Assembly (NCBI GenBank): GCA_018268855.1
Contig: JAFDVR010000017.1
Coordinates: 248,001 to 312,000 of the forward strand
Origin: Acidobacteriota bacterium
GTDB lineage: Bacteria > Acidobacteriota > Terriglobia > Terriglobales > Acidobacteriaceae
Direction of reading: 5' to 3'
DNA length: 64,000 nt
Shown: in pieces, positions 10,601 to 18,166 of the stretch
How positions within the stretch are numbered: the first letter of the stretch is position 1
Layout of the letters: every line of letters begins with the position of its first letter
Notes under the pieces: generated by a model
What the model saw: the letters and a program-made list of their open reading frames with translations, nothing else
Told to the model about the DNA's origin: nothing
Database searches by the model: none
Program-made: the position numbers and the translations under genes

Positions 10601-10836
10601 GTCGCGTTCGTCTGCGTCCCGTGCTGATGACGTCACTCGCAACCATCCTCGGCATGGTCCCAATGGCATTGGCTCTCGAAGCGGGCAGCGAACAGTATGC
10701 ACCGCTGGCACGTGCCATTATTGGCGGGCTGCTGATGTCGGTGATTGTGACGGTGTTCGTCGTTCCTGCCGCATATCTGTGGGTACATCGCAAGGAAGAA
10801 GATTCGATCATCAAGACTGCGGAGGTGGCGCAATGA
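7690..10836 (+). CDS. RND efflux pump, inner-membrane permease subunit (hydrophobe/amphiphile exporter type)
   Basis: Proton-driven trimeric exporter of 1048 aa with the usual duplicated layout: two six-helix halves and two large periplasmic porter/docking regions. The N-terminus (SIRYPFFIIMLCLVIAVVG) and RMPVDLFPEINIPVV are standard. Proton-relay residues differ from AcrB: the TM4 pair Asp407-Asp408 aligns with Asp398-Asn399 and is preceded by Arg395, and TM10 Lys940 aligns with Ser944, while the TM11 Arg of RLRPVLMTSLAT is kept. It is the middle gene of a three-gene operon; its 3' end overlaps the channel gene by 4 bp (ATGA). Confidence 0.93.
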   Translation: MSGFSIRYPFFIIMLCLVIAVVGATTVARMPVDLFPEINIPVVVVATFYNGMPPEQIEAHITNPFERFFTLGSGIDHIESRSLPGVSLIRVYFQPGVDSDSAVTTISNLAMAQLRRLPPGTLPPVVLKFDASSLPVCLITLKGQGLNEATLHDLGRYEVRAQVASVPGASIPPPFGGKYRQIQVYVDPVKLQAHQLSAMDVVRSINDANAILPSGDVRIGPRDYSIFMNAQFSAADEINRLPLRSVGNGQLLISDIGHATDAAAIQTNIVRVDGQHSVYLPIMKQGGGSNTISIVNGIRKRLKHLLDVPAALKTAVVFDQSQFVKTAITNLGSEGGIGLVLTGVMILVFLGSMRATLGVMLSIPLSALAAFLVLNMMGATINSMVLGGLALAFSRLIDNSVVVLENIFRHLEMGKSPQEAAEVGGQEVALPVLAATFTTAIVFFPVVFLYGVSRFLFTALALSVVLSLFASYFVAMTVVPLFCARFIHNAHNEAAHHHGGSAFQRFVRWFNRKYDQGLLRYDGAVRKSLLRPVATVLGTLGVFLFSLALFPLMGMSFFPRTDPGQFMVNVKAPSGTRIELTDKYVARVEQDIRSVIPEHDLDMIVSNIGTAPGFSSIYSSNSGQHTAFVQVSLKEGHTKSSFDYMAAVRKKLRDDIPELSTYFQTGGLVDAVVNLGLPAPIDIQIGGKDMEAASEVARELTAKIRTIDGVGDVLTPQDMDYPGLKIDVNREMAGRLGLTSREVVDNVITSLSSNGMIAPSYWDDPKNGNSYLLTVQYPESTVKSLTDLQQISLHGKNSTATTTLGAVTEIKSVNTPTEVDHYQLRRVVDIYVSPSGDDLGGLAKRVQKAIDETKVPANLNVTMRGSVEGMHKSFVSFGVGLILSVVLVYLILMAQFASFVDPLIILLAVPPGITGVILLLLATGTTLNVMSLMGVVMMTGIVVSNSILIVEFTRTLREEGMPIAEAVAMACRVRLRPVLMTSLATILGMVPMALALEAGSEQYAPLARAIIGGLLMSVIVTVFVVPAAYLWVHRKEEDSIIKTAEVAQ

Positions 10837-12176
10837 AGACCCTGCGTCCTCTTCTGATGGTTGCTCTCTGGATGAGTGCATCCGTGATGGTTGGGCAAGA
10901 GGTTGCTCAGACTACGCGCATGGCGCAGCAGCAAGCTGCTTCTGCGGCGACAGCGCCTACGCTCACGCTGCAACAAGCTGAGCAGATGGCTCTGGCGCAC
11001 AATCCTCGCATTGCTGTCTCGCGACTGCTGGCCCTTGCGGAAGGGCAGAGAACGCGCGAGTTCCGCGCGGGGCTGTTGCCGACGGCGACGATGAATATCT
11101 CTGCAGTGGATTCGCACGAGGGAAGCCGCATTACCGCAGGCGGTGGCATTAACAATCCGGTGGTGTATCAGCGTGCTGCCGCGGGCGTGACGGTGAGTCA
11201 GTTGATTACCGACTTTGGCCGTTCGCGCAATCTGGTATCCAGCGCGGATCTGCAAGCTAAGGCGCAGGAGAGCTTCGACCTGGCTACTCGCAGCGACGTT
11301 GTTCTCGCGGTGGACGAGGCTTTCTATCGTGCGCTTGGAAGCCAGTCTGTGCTTGCGGTGGCGGAAGGCACGGTGCATGCGCGACAGCAGATTGTCGATC
11401 GCATCAGCGCGTTGACGAATGCGAAGTTGAAGTCAGATTTGGACCTCAATTTTGCCAATGTGAGCCTGGCACAAGCGAAGCTGCTTTTGCTGGATGCGCA
11501 GAATGAGAATGTGGCTGCCATGACCGCGTTGAGCACGCTGCTTGGAGATGAGCCTACAGTCATCTACACGCTTGTGGACGATGTGAACACCGCACCGCCG
11601 CTTGCTCCCACTGATCCTGAGCCGCTGGTGGCGCAGGCATTGAAGTCTCGCCCCGATCTTGTTGCATTGAATGAGCAGTATCAGGCGGCAAAGAAGTTCA
11701 GTGACGCAGAAAGCGATCTGTGGCGGCCTACAATTACCGCGCTTGGAGTGGCCGGCGGCACGCCTGTGCGGGCGGATGCGATTACTTCATCTTGGTATGG
11801 AGCAGCTGGTGTAAACCTCAGCATTCCCATCTTCAATGGATTTCTATTTTCCGCACGAGCGAACGAAGCTAACTATCGTGCGCAGGCCGCGGGCAAACAG
11901 GTAGACCTTTTGCGGGAAGCCATTGCGCGTGATGTGAAGACGACAGTGTTGCAGGCCCAGACTAACTTTGAGCGCATCTCCGTGACGCAGCAGTTGGCGG
12001 AGCAGGCAAACTCCGCATTCGATCTGGCGCAGACGCGATATAAGCTGGGCCTCTCGAATATTGTCGAACTCAGCCAGGCCCAGCTTGCGCAGACCGAGGC
12101 GCAGATTGCCTATGCGCGAGCGCGGTACAGCTATCAAGGGTCGCTGGTTGCGTTGCGGTATCAGACAGGGCAGTAA
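10833..12176 (+). CDS. TolC-family outer-membrane efflux channel
   Basis: Outer-membrane factor of the same efflux system, about 447 aa. The start is the ATG at 10833, inside an ATGA overlap with the pump stop; a longer in-frame reading back to 10599 lies entirely within the pump gene and is not used. A signal peptide (residues 1-22) is followed by two outer-membrane-efflux-protein repeats rich in long Ala/Gln/Leu helices, with the family motif LTLQQAEQMALAHNPRI near the mature N-terminus. It has the C-terminal LxYQTGQ-type ending. It forms the exit duct through the outer membrane. Confidence 0.92.
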   Translation: MKTLRPLLMVALWMSASVMVGQEVAQTTRMAQQQAASAATAPTLTLQQAEQMALAHNPRIAVSRLLALAEGQRTREFRAGLLPTATMNISAVDSHEGSRITAGGGINNPVVYQRAAAGVTVSQLITDFGRSRNLVSSADLQAKAQESFDLATRSDVVLAVDEAFYRALGSQSVLAVAEGTVHARQQIVDRISALTNAKLKSDLDLNFANVSLAQAKLLLLDAQNENVAAMTALSTLLGDEPTVIYTLVDDVNTAPPLAPTDPEPLVAQALKSRPDLVALNEQYQAAKKFSDAESDLWRPTITALGVAGGTPVRADAITSSWYGAAGVNLSIPIFNGFLFSARANEANYRAQAAGKQVDLLREAIARDVKTTVLQAQTNFERISVTQQLAEQANSAFDLAQTRYKLGLSNIVELSQAQLAQTEAQIAYARARYSYQGSLVALRYQTGQ

Positions 12177-12229
12177 CTGACGCATTTCGTCTGATGCGCG
12201 GCAGCCTGCATGGCGTGTAGGCTGTTGGC

Positions 12230-13582
12230 GTGAGCAAGACAGACGATGTCGAGTTGTTGCAGGTAGATGGTCGCGAGGTGCGTATCACGCATCCGGCCAA
12301 GCTGTATTTCAGCAGAGAGGTTAAACTCTCCAAGCTCGATCTGGTGCAGTACTACCTTGTTGTTGCGCCCGGGGCTTTGCTGGGTATCCGCGACCGTCCT
12401 ATTGTGCTGAAGCGTTTTGTGAATGGTGCGGAGGCTGAGCCGTTTTATCAGAAGCGTGCGCCGTCTGACCATCCAGAATGGCTGCGCACGGTTACGCTGT
12501 CGTTTCCGTCGGGGCGCACTGCTGAAGAAGTGGTCGTGGACGATGCTGCGGGGCTGGCGTGGATCGTGAATCTCGGTTGCATCGAACTGCATCCTCACCC
12601 TGTCTGCACGGGCGATCTCGACCACCCTAACGAGTTGCGCATCGATCTCGATCCTGGTCCCGGCGTGGGATGGGAAGACGTTCGCCGTGTGGCCATAGAA
12701 GCAAAGGCCGTGCTGGAAAAGTGCGGTTTGCAGGGATGGCCGAAGACCAGCGGATCGCGTGGGATGCATGTGAACGTGCGTATCCATCCGAAGTGGACGT
12801 TCACTGAGGTACGCCGGGCGGCGCTGGCGCTTTCGCGTGCGGTGGAGAGGCGCGTTCCCAATCTGGCTACATCAAAGTGGTGGAAGGAAGAACGCCACGG
12901 CGTGTTTCTGGACTATAACCAGAACGCGAAAGATCGCACGACAGCTTCTGCTTATTCTGTAAGGCCGTTGCCGGATGCGCGTGTGTCCGCGCCGCTGCGC
13001 TGGAATGAGGTAATGGAGTGTGACCCTGGCGACTTTACCGTGCTGACGATGCCTGCGCGTTTTGAGAAGATCGGCGATCCCCATGCAGGCATGAACGATG
13101 CCGCAGGATCGCTCGATGCGTTACTGGAGCTTGCCGCGAAGGACGAAGCGGAAGGACAAGGGGATGCGCCTTGGCCTCCCCATTTTGCAAAGGCTGCAGG
13201 AGAAGGCAAGCGAGTTGCGCCATCGCGAGCGCGCACAATCGTGAAGAAATCTCCTGAAAAGAAGCCGCGCACAAAGATGCCACTGCTTATGGTGGCGAAC
13301 TCTCCCCATGAGGCTGATGCTCTCGCCGGTCTGGAGCGATGGAAAGAGAAGTACGCCAAGGCTGCGAAGTTTCTTGCGGTGGATGATGTGCTGGTGGATC
13401 GCATGCGGGGCTCGTCGACCGTGTGGACGCGGATTCGCGTGAATCTGCGGCATGTGCCGGAAGACCTACGTCCGAAGCAGGAGAAGCCCGATCCGGACGA
13501 CGATCCTACGCGCGAAATGCGTGCGAAGCGTCCGGCGAAGAAGCGGGCAGCGAAATCTAGCGCGCCTTCGGAAAAATCTTAG
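12230..13582 (+). CDS. LigD-type archaeo-eukaryotic primase/polymerase (NHEJ polymerase domain protein)
   Basis: Stand-alone homologue of the polymerase domain of LigD, which fills gaps and adds nucleotides during bacterial non-homologous end joining. 450 aa, starting at GTG 12230. Motifs: the metal-binding pair Asp139/Asp141 in ELRIDLDPGPG, the Ser-x-His motif in SGSRGMHVNV (His180), and the third acidic motif in VFLDYNQNAKDR. After about residue 300 there is a Lys/Pro/Arg-rich linker (KKSPEKKPRTK) and a short extra segment before a basic tail (KRPAKKRAAK), longer than a bare polymerase domain. The ATP-dependent ligase gene is convergent and overlaps by 26 bp. Ku is not in the window. Confidence 0.9.
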   Translation: MSKTDDVELLQVDGREVRITHPAKLYFSREVKLSKLDLVQYYLVVAPGALLGIRDRPIVLKRFVNGAEAEPFYQKRAPSDHPEWLRTVTLSFPSGRTAEEVVVDDAAGLAWIVNLGCIELHPHPVCTGDLDHPNELRIDLDPGPGVGWEDVRRVAIEAKAVLEKCGLQGWPKTSGSRGMHVNVRIHPKWTFTEVRRAALALSRAVERRVPNLATSKWWKEERHGVFLDYNQNAKDRTTASAYSVRPLPDARVSAPLRWNEVMECDPGDFTVLTMPARFEKIGDPHAGMNDAAGSLDALLELAAKDEAEGQGDAPWPPHFAKAAGEGKRVAPSRARTIVKKSPEKKPRTKMPLLMVANSPHEADALAGLERWKEKYAKAAKFLAVDDVLVDRMRGSSTVWTRIRVNLRHVPEDLRPKQEKPDPDDDPTREMRAKRPAKKRAAKSSAPSEKS

Positions 13583-14636
13583 CGAGTTCCTGCGGCGGGA
13601 CTACTTCCAACTGTTCGTAGGTGCAATCTTCAGGCGGCTTGTCCGGGCGCCATCTACGGAAGTGCGCCATGTGACGAAAACGGTGACCCTGCATGTGTTC
13701 GTAGGCCACTTCCACAACCAAATCTGGACGCAGCGGCTCCCACGACAGGTCTTTGCCCTGGCTCCAACGGCTCTTTGCGCCGGGCATGCGGCTGCCGGCG
13801 GAGGCTTCTTCATCGGCCCACGACTTCCACGGATGGTTCTTGAGGGCATCCTTCCGATATGGCTCCAGGAATTTCACCAACTCCTTGCGCTTCGCAGCGG
13901 TAAAGCTGGCGCAAACGCCAACGTGCTGCAACGCACCTGAATCGTCATACAAGCCGAGAAGCAGGGAACCGACCATGGTGCCTTCACCGTTCTTGTGCCA
14001 GCGGAAACCGGCGACTACGCAGTCGCAATCGCGCTCATGTTTGATTTTGAGCATGACACGCTTATCCGGCTGGTAGGTGATCTCGGCGTCCTTGGCCATG
14101 ACGCCATCCAGCCCTGCGCCTTCAAACCGCTTGAACCAATCTCCGGCGTGCGCACGGTCTTTGGTTGCAGGCGTGATGTGCAACGGCGGCTTGGCCGCGT
14201 GCAGCAGATCTTCCAGCGCTTCTCTTCGGACGCGAAATGGCTCTTCGCGCAGGTCGCGCCCATCGGCGCAGAGCAGATCGAAGAAGACGACCGACGCGGG
14301 CATCTGCTGGGCCAGCATCTTTACGCGCGATGCTGCGGGATGAATGCGGAGTTGCAGAGCGTCGAAGTCCAGGACATCGCCGTGCGCGATGACGATTTCG
14401 CCATCCAATACACAACGCAGCGGCAATTGAGCCAGCAGCGGTTCAATCAGGTCAGGGAAGTAGCGGTTGAGGGGCTTGCCATCGCGGCTCTGGATGAGGA
14501 GATCATCGCCGTCGCGGAAGATGAGCGTGCGGAAGCCGTCCCACTTCGGCTCGAAGATCCAGTTTTCGCCGGAAGGGATGTCGTCGACCCGCTTGGCGAG
14601 CATGGGAAGCACCGGTGATTCCACACAAAGTTTCAC
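13557..14636 (-). CDS. ATP-dependent DNA ligase (LigD/LigC-like)
   Basis: DNA ligase that seals nicks through a Lys-AMP intermediate, 359 aa. Motif I is EPKWDGFR with the nucleophile Lys31; further nucleotidyltransferase motifs include LDGEIV, FDLLCADG, DGVMAKD and LKIKHERDCD. A C-terminal OB fold carries VGSLLLGLYDDSG and LRPDLVVEVAYEHMQGHRFRH. The length and order match the stand-alone ligase domain of LigD or mycobacterial LigC. Together with the convergent primase-polymerase it probably makes a split LigD-like end-joining pair. Role in NHEJ versus base-excision-type repair is inference. Confidence 0.92.
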   Translation of the reverse strand: MKLCVESPVLPMLAKRVDDIPSGENWIFEPKWDGFRTLIFRDGDDLLIQSRDGKPLNRYFPDLIEPLLAQLPLRCVLDGEIVIAHGDVLDFDALQLRIHPAASRVKMLAQQMPASVVFFDLLCADGRDLREEPFRVRREALEDLLHAAKPPLHITPATKDRAHAGDWFKRFEGAGLDGVMAKDAEITYQPDKRVMLKIKHERDCDCVVAGFRWHKNGEGTMVGSLLLGLYDDSGALQHVGVCASFTAAKRKELVKFLEPYRKDALKNHPWKSWADEEASAGSRMPGAKSRWSQGKDLSWEPLRPDLVVEVAYEHMQGHRFRHMAHFRRWRPDKPPEDCTYEQLEVVPPQELAKIFPKAR

Positions 14637-14767
14637 CGCGTCATGGTACCGTTCTCTGGCCTATTCGCGGTGCGCCATTTTTTCCTTCTTCTCTCTTTCG
14701 TATTCTTTCGCGGGGCACTATCCTTGCATATACCGAACCGCCAAACAGTTTTCAGGAGTTCTGCGCG

Positions 14768-16411
14768 TTGAAGATGTCACCTGCTGCGTTCAATCGTTTT
14801 TTGCTTGCTGTCGCTGGAATTGGCGGTCTGCTCTATGGCATCGACGTAGGTATTTTTGATGCTGCCGTGTTGTATCTCGGCAAGACGATCAGCCTCACTG
14901 TCTCGCAACTTTCCATCATTGCTGCCGCCGTCTTTGGCGGAAGTATGGTGTCGTCGCTCGTTGCAGGCTTTTTTGCGGACTGGGTCGGACGCAAGAAGAT
15001 GATGGTGGCCAGCGGTCTGCTGTTTGTGATCAGTATTGGGATGATCGTCACTTCGCAGAACTTCGCGATCCTGCTAACGGGCCGCTTGTTGCAAGGAATC
15101 AGCGGCGGCGTGATTGCAGTAGTGGTGCCGTTATATCTGGCGGAATGCTTGAACGCGAAGACTCGAGGACGCGGTTCAGCCGTTTTCCAGTTCATGCTGA
15201 CCTTCGGCATTATGGCTGCGGCGTTCATCGGTCTTTATTACACAACGCATACTGAAGCTGCGGTGGTTGCCGCGCATGGGAACTCACAACTGATTCGCGT
15301 GGCTGAAGACCACGCGTGGCGCGGCATGTTTCTCGCCATCATTTATCCCGGCATTCTCTTCTTCCTGGGCACGCTCTTTTTGTCCGAAACCCCTCGCTGG
15401 CTTTTCAGGAGGGGACGCAAGGAACAGGCGCTTGCTTCACTGCGGCGCTTCTCTGATGAAGAAGAAGCACAGTTGCAGATGCGTGAGATGGACGAAACCA
15501 TGAACGCCGCGTCCTCGGGCGATCATGCCGCAAAAGGATCGTTATTGCAGCGCAAGTACGTAGTGCCGTTTGTTCTGGCCTGCGTGGTGCTTGCGTGCAA
15601 TCAGGCGACAGGCATCAACTCGATCCTCACGTACCTTTCGCTCATTCTTAAGCAGGCCGGTATGACCGCGCAGCATGCCACGATCGGCGATCTTGCGGTC
15701 AAGATTCTGAACTGCGTGATGACAGTAGTCGCGGTGCTGCTCATCGATCGTAAGGGGCGTAAATTTCTTCTCACGCTCGGTACTGCGGGCATCATCCTTG
15801 CACTGTCAGGAACTGCGCTGATCTTCCATCACTTTGAGACACAGCGCATAGATGTGTCCTCGCAAGTAAATGCGTCCATCCAGAACAATGCCGTGCGTGT
15901 GCCGCTGGCGCAGTTGCAGGGAACGGAGACGCGCCCGGTTGCACTCACAGTGCTGTACAGCTATGGCGGTGGCGATCATCTTGCCAGCGTGTCCACGTCT
16001 GACGTGAACCCAGTGCTGGAGATCGCGCCGGAAAACTCCAAGCAGCCGCTACAGATTCGCAAGGCATCGCTTGCTCCGCTGCCGAGTCCGATGGCGAGCA
16101 AGTGGATTCTTGCATGCCTGACCTTCTTTATGGCGTCGTTCGCCGTTGGGCCGGGTGTGGTGGTTTGGCTGGCGCTTTCAGAGTTGATGCCGACGCGTAT
16201 TCGTTCTGCCGGTATGGGTATCGCTCTGCTGTTGAATCAGGGTGTTTCTACGTTGATTGCAGGTGTTTTCCTGCCGATGGTCAGCAAATATGGCTATTTT
16301 GCTGTCTTTGCCTTCTGGGCTGGATGCACAGTGATCTACTTCATCACGGCTGCGTTCTTCCTTCCGGAGACGAAGGGCAAAACGCTCGAAGAGATCGAGG
16401 CCAGTTTCTAA
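14768..16411 (+). CDS. Sugar-porter MFS transporter with a large extracytoplasmic insert
   Basis: Twelve-helix major-facilitator sugar symporter (XylE/AraE type), about 547 aa. Sugar-porter motifs: GLLYGIDVGIFDAA in TM1, ADWVGRKKMM in loop 2-3, GRLLQGISGGVIAVVVPLYLAE, SETPRWLFRRGR, TGINSILTYL in TM7, and the C-terminal PETKGKTLEEIE. I prefer the TTG at 14768, 9 nt after an AGGAG at 14754-14758; the ATG at 14774 is the alternative and lies 15 nt away. Between TM9 and TM10 there is an extra segment of about 88 residues (15835-16098), which accounts for the length above the usual 460-490 aa. The substrate is unknown. Confidence 0.9.
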   Translation: MKMSPAAFNRFLLAVAGIGGLLYGIDVGIFDAAVLYLGKTISLTVSQLSIIAAAVFGGSMVSSLVAGFFADWVGRKKMMVASGLLFVISIGMIVTSQNFAILLTGRLLQGISGGVIAVVVPLYLAECLNAKTRGRGSAVFQFMLTFGIMAAAFIGLYYTTHTEAAVVAAHGNSQLIRVAEDHAWRGMFLAIIYPGILFFLGTLFLSETPRWLFRRGRKEQALASLRRFSDEEEAQLQMREMDETMNAASSGDHAAKGSLLQRKYVVPFVLACVVLACNQATGINSILTYLSLILKQAGMTAQHATIGDLAVKILNCVMTVVAVLLIDRKGRKFLLTLGTAGIILALSGTALIFHHFETQRIDVSSQVNASIQNNAVRVPLAQLQGTETRPVALTVLYSYGGGDHLASVSTSDVNPVLEIAPENSKQPLQIRKASLAPLPSPMASKWILACLTFFMASFAVGPGVVVWLALSELMPTRIRSAGMGIALLLNQGVSTLIAGVFLPMVSKYGYFAVFAFWAGCTVIYFITAAFFLPETKGKTLEEIEASF

Positions 16412-16423
16412 GCAAAGCACGGT

Positions 16424-16455
16424 TGGGGAGTATTCAGTTAAACTGGATGCTCCCA
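16424..16455 (+). terminator. Imperfect long hairpin after the MFS gene
   Basis: About 15 base pairs with one bulged G and two wobble pairs close on a 3-nt loop (TAA) between the sugar-porter stop and the phospholipase gene. No U-run follows, so it may be a factor-dependent terminator, a processing site, or a structured leader of the downstream gene, whose ATG is 78 bases further on. Confidence 0.4.
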
Positions 16456-16533
16456 GCCAACTACGCCAACTCTCGCCGTCGCACATGCGCAGCGAATCGA
16501 AACGATTTAGCCAGAGTCGAACCGAAGGAGCCT

Positions 16534-18165
16534 ATGAAACGCTTTACAAGGATTTGTTCCGTGACCGCATGCGCCGTTGCATCGGTGGTCTATCCCGCGT
16601 GGATGCACGCCTCCGATATGGATCGGGCGAAGAAAGAAATTAAGCATATTGTGGTGATCTTTCAGGAAAACGTCTCCTTCGATCACTACTTTGGGACATA
16701 TCCGCATGCGGCCAACCTGCCGGGAGAGCCTGTGTTTACGCCGCTGCCGGGAACCCCGAAGGTGGACGGCTACACAGATGAGCTTCTAAATAAGAACCCG
16801 AACTTTCTCAATCCGTTGAATGAAGCGGGCCGCACCAATCCTTTCCGTTTGTCGCGCACACAGGCCGGCACTGCTGACCAAAGCCATGACTATACGGCGG
16901 AGCAGAAAGCTTTTAACGGCGGAAAGATGGATCTTTTTCCTCGCTCGGTGGGGCATCCGGATGGTCCGCGTCTTCCGGGTGAGCATCCCGGAGTTCTCTC
17001 TACGAGTGGACTGACAATGGGCTACTTTGATGGCAACACTGTTACAGCTTATTGGAACTACGCGCAGCATTATGCGATGAGTGATCGGCAATTTGATGTG
17101 ATCTTTGGGCCTTCAACACCCGGCGCGATCAATCTTGCATCAGGCCAGACGAACGGCGTAGTGAACGATCAGAATGCAGAAGGCGGTATCGTAGCCGATG
17201 GGAACGGTGGATTCACGATGACTGCCGATCCGCAACCTTCCGGCGACGTCTGCTCGAGCACGTCGGATGCTCTGGTTCACATGACCGGACGCAACATCGG
17301 CGATCTGCTCACCGAGAAAAATATTACGTGGGGCTTCTTTCAGGGTGGATTCGATCTGACTGTCGTGAATCCTAACGGCACTACCGGTTGCCGCCGCTCC
17401 TCTATGTCGAAGTGGGCTGGCGTGCGCAAGCGCGATTATCTGCCGCACCACGAGCCGTTTCAATATTACAAATCGACGGCAAATCCGAAGCACATCCGTC
17501 CTTCATCACCGAAGGTTGTGGGTACGAACAATGATGGCGGAGCGAACCATCAGTACGATGTGCATGACTTCTTCGACGCGGTGAAGGCAGGCAGTTTTCC
17601 GACAGTCAGCTACCTCAAGGCGCCTGCATATCAGGATGGCCATGCAGGATACTCCAGCCCGCTGGATGAGCAGACATTCGTGGTCAATACAATCAATTTC
17701 CTGCAGCAGCGGCCTGAGTGGAACAACACCGTCGTCATCATCGCCTACGACGACTCGGACGGCTGGTATGACCATCGCATGGGTGAGATCGTGAATGGCT
17801 CTGCATCGGCGAAGGACGCACTTGACGGTCCTGGCAAGTGCGGCGATCCGTCAAAGGCATTGCCCGGCGTGAACCCCAAGACAAAGCATGCGTATGGACG
17901 TTGCGGATTCGGTCCGCGCCTTCCGCTGCTGGTGATCTCACCGTGGGCGAAGGCCAACTATGTGGATCACACGGTCACCGATCAGACCTCGATCATTCGC
18001 CTGATTGAAGACCTTTATCTGAAGGGTGAGCGTATCGGCGGCGGATCGTTCGACGCGCAGTCCGGTTCGCTGATGGGGATGTTCGAGTTCGGCAAGCATA
18101 AGCCGCAGAACACGAAGTTGCTCATCCTCGATCCTGATAAGGGAACGGTGAAGTCAAATCAGTAG
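16534..18165 (+). CDS. Phospholipase C / acid phosphatase family phosphoesterase, exported
   Basis: Member of the bacterial phospholipase C family (alkaline-phosphatase-like phosphoesterase), 543 aa, which hydrolyses phosphodiester or phosphomonoester bonds outside the cytoplasm. An N-terminal signal peptide (about residues 1-26) is followed by KHIVVIFQENVSFDHYFGTYP, the family's metal-binding opening with Glu-Asn and Asp. Further motifs are SDRQFDVIFGPSTPGAINL, DEQTFVVNTINFLQ, IIAYDDSDGWYDH and GFGPRLPLLVISPWA. Start at ATG 16534 after GAAGGAG. The multicopper oxidase ATG follows its stop by one base. Substrate (phospholipid or other phosphoester) cannot be told. Confidence 0.88.
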   Translation: MKRFTRICSVTACAVASVVYPAWMHASDMDRAKKEIKHIVVIFQENVSFDHYFGTYPHAANLPGEPVFTPLPGTPKVDGYTDELLNKNPNFLNPLNEAGRTNPFRLSRTQAGTADQSHDYTAEQKAFNGGKMDLFPRSVGHPDGPRLPGEHPGVLSTSGLTMGYFDGNTVTAYWNYAQHYAMSDRQFDVIFGPSTPGAINLASGQTNGVVNDQNAEGGIVADGNGGFTMTADPQPSGDVCSSTSDALVHMTGRNIGDLLTEKNITWGFFQGGFDLTVVNPNGTTGCRRSSMSKWAGVRKRDYLPHHEPFQYYKSTANPKHIRPSSPKVVGTNNDGGANHQYDVHDFFDAVKAGSFPTVSYLKAPAYQDGHAGYSSPLDEQTFVVNTINFLQQRPEWNNTVVIIAYDDSDGWYDHRMGEIVNGSASAKDALDGPGKCGDPSKALPGVNPKTKHAYGRCGFGPRLPLLVISPWAKANYVDHTVTDQTSIIRLIEDLYLKGERIGGGSFDAQSGSLMGMFEFGKHKPQNTKLLILDPDKGTVKSNQ

Positions 18166-18166
18166 T

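Noticed and set aside
10353..11378. 341-aa minus-strand open frame, Arg/His-rich
   Set aside because: Antisense to the RND pump and TolC-like genes, composition typical of a shadow frame.
16102..16533. Upstream extension of the phospholipase reading frame over the MFS gene
   Set aside because: Overlaps the 3' part of the transporter gene in another frame; signal peptide and Shine-Dalgarno support the start at 16534.
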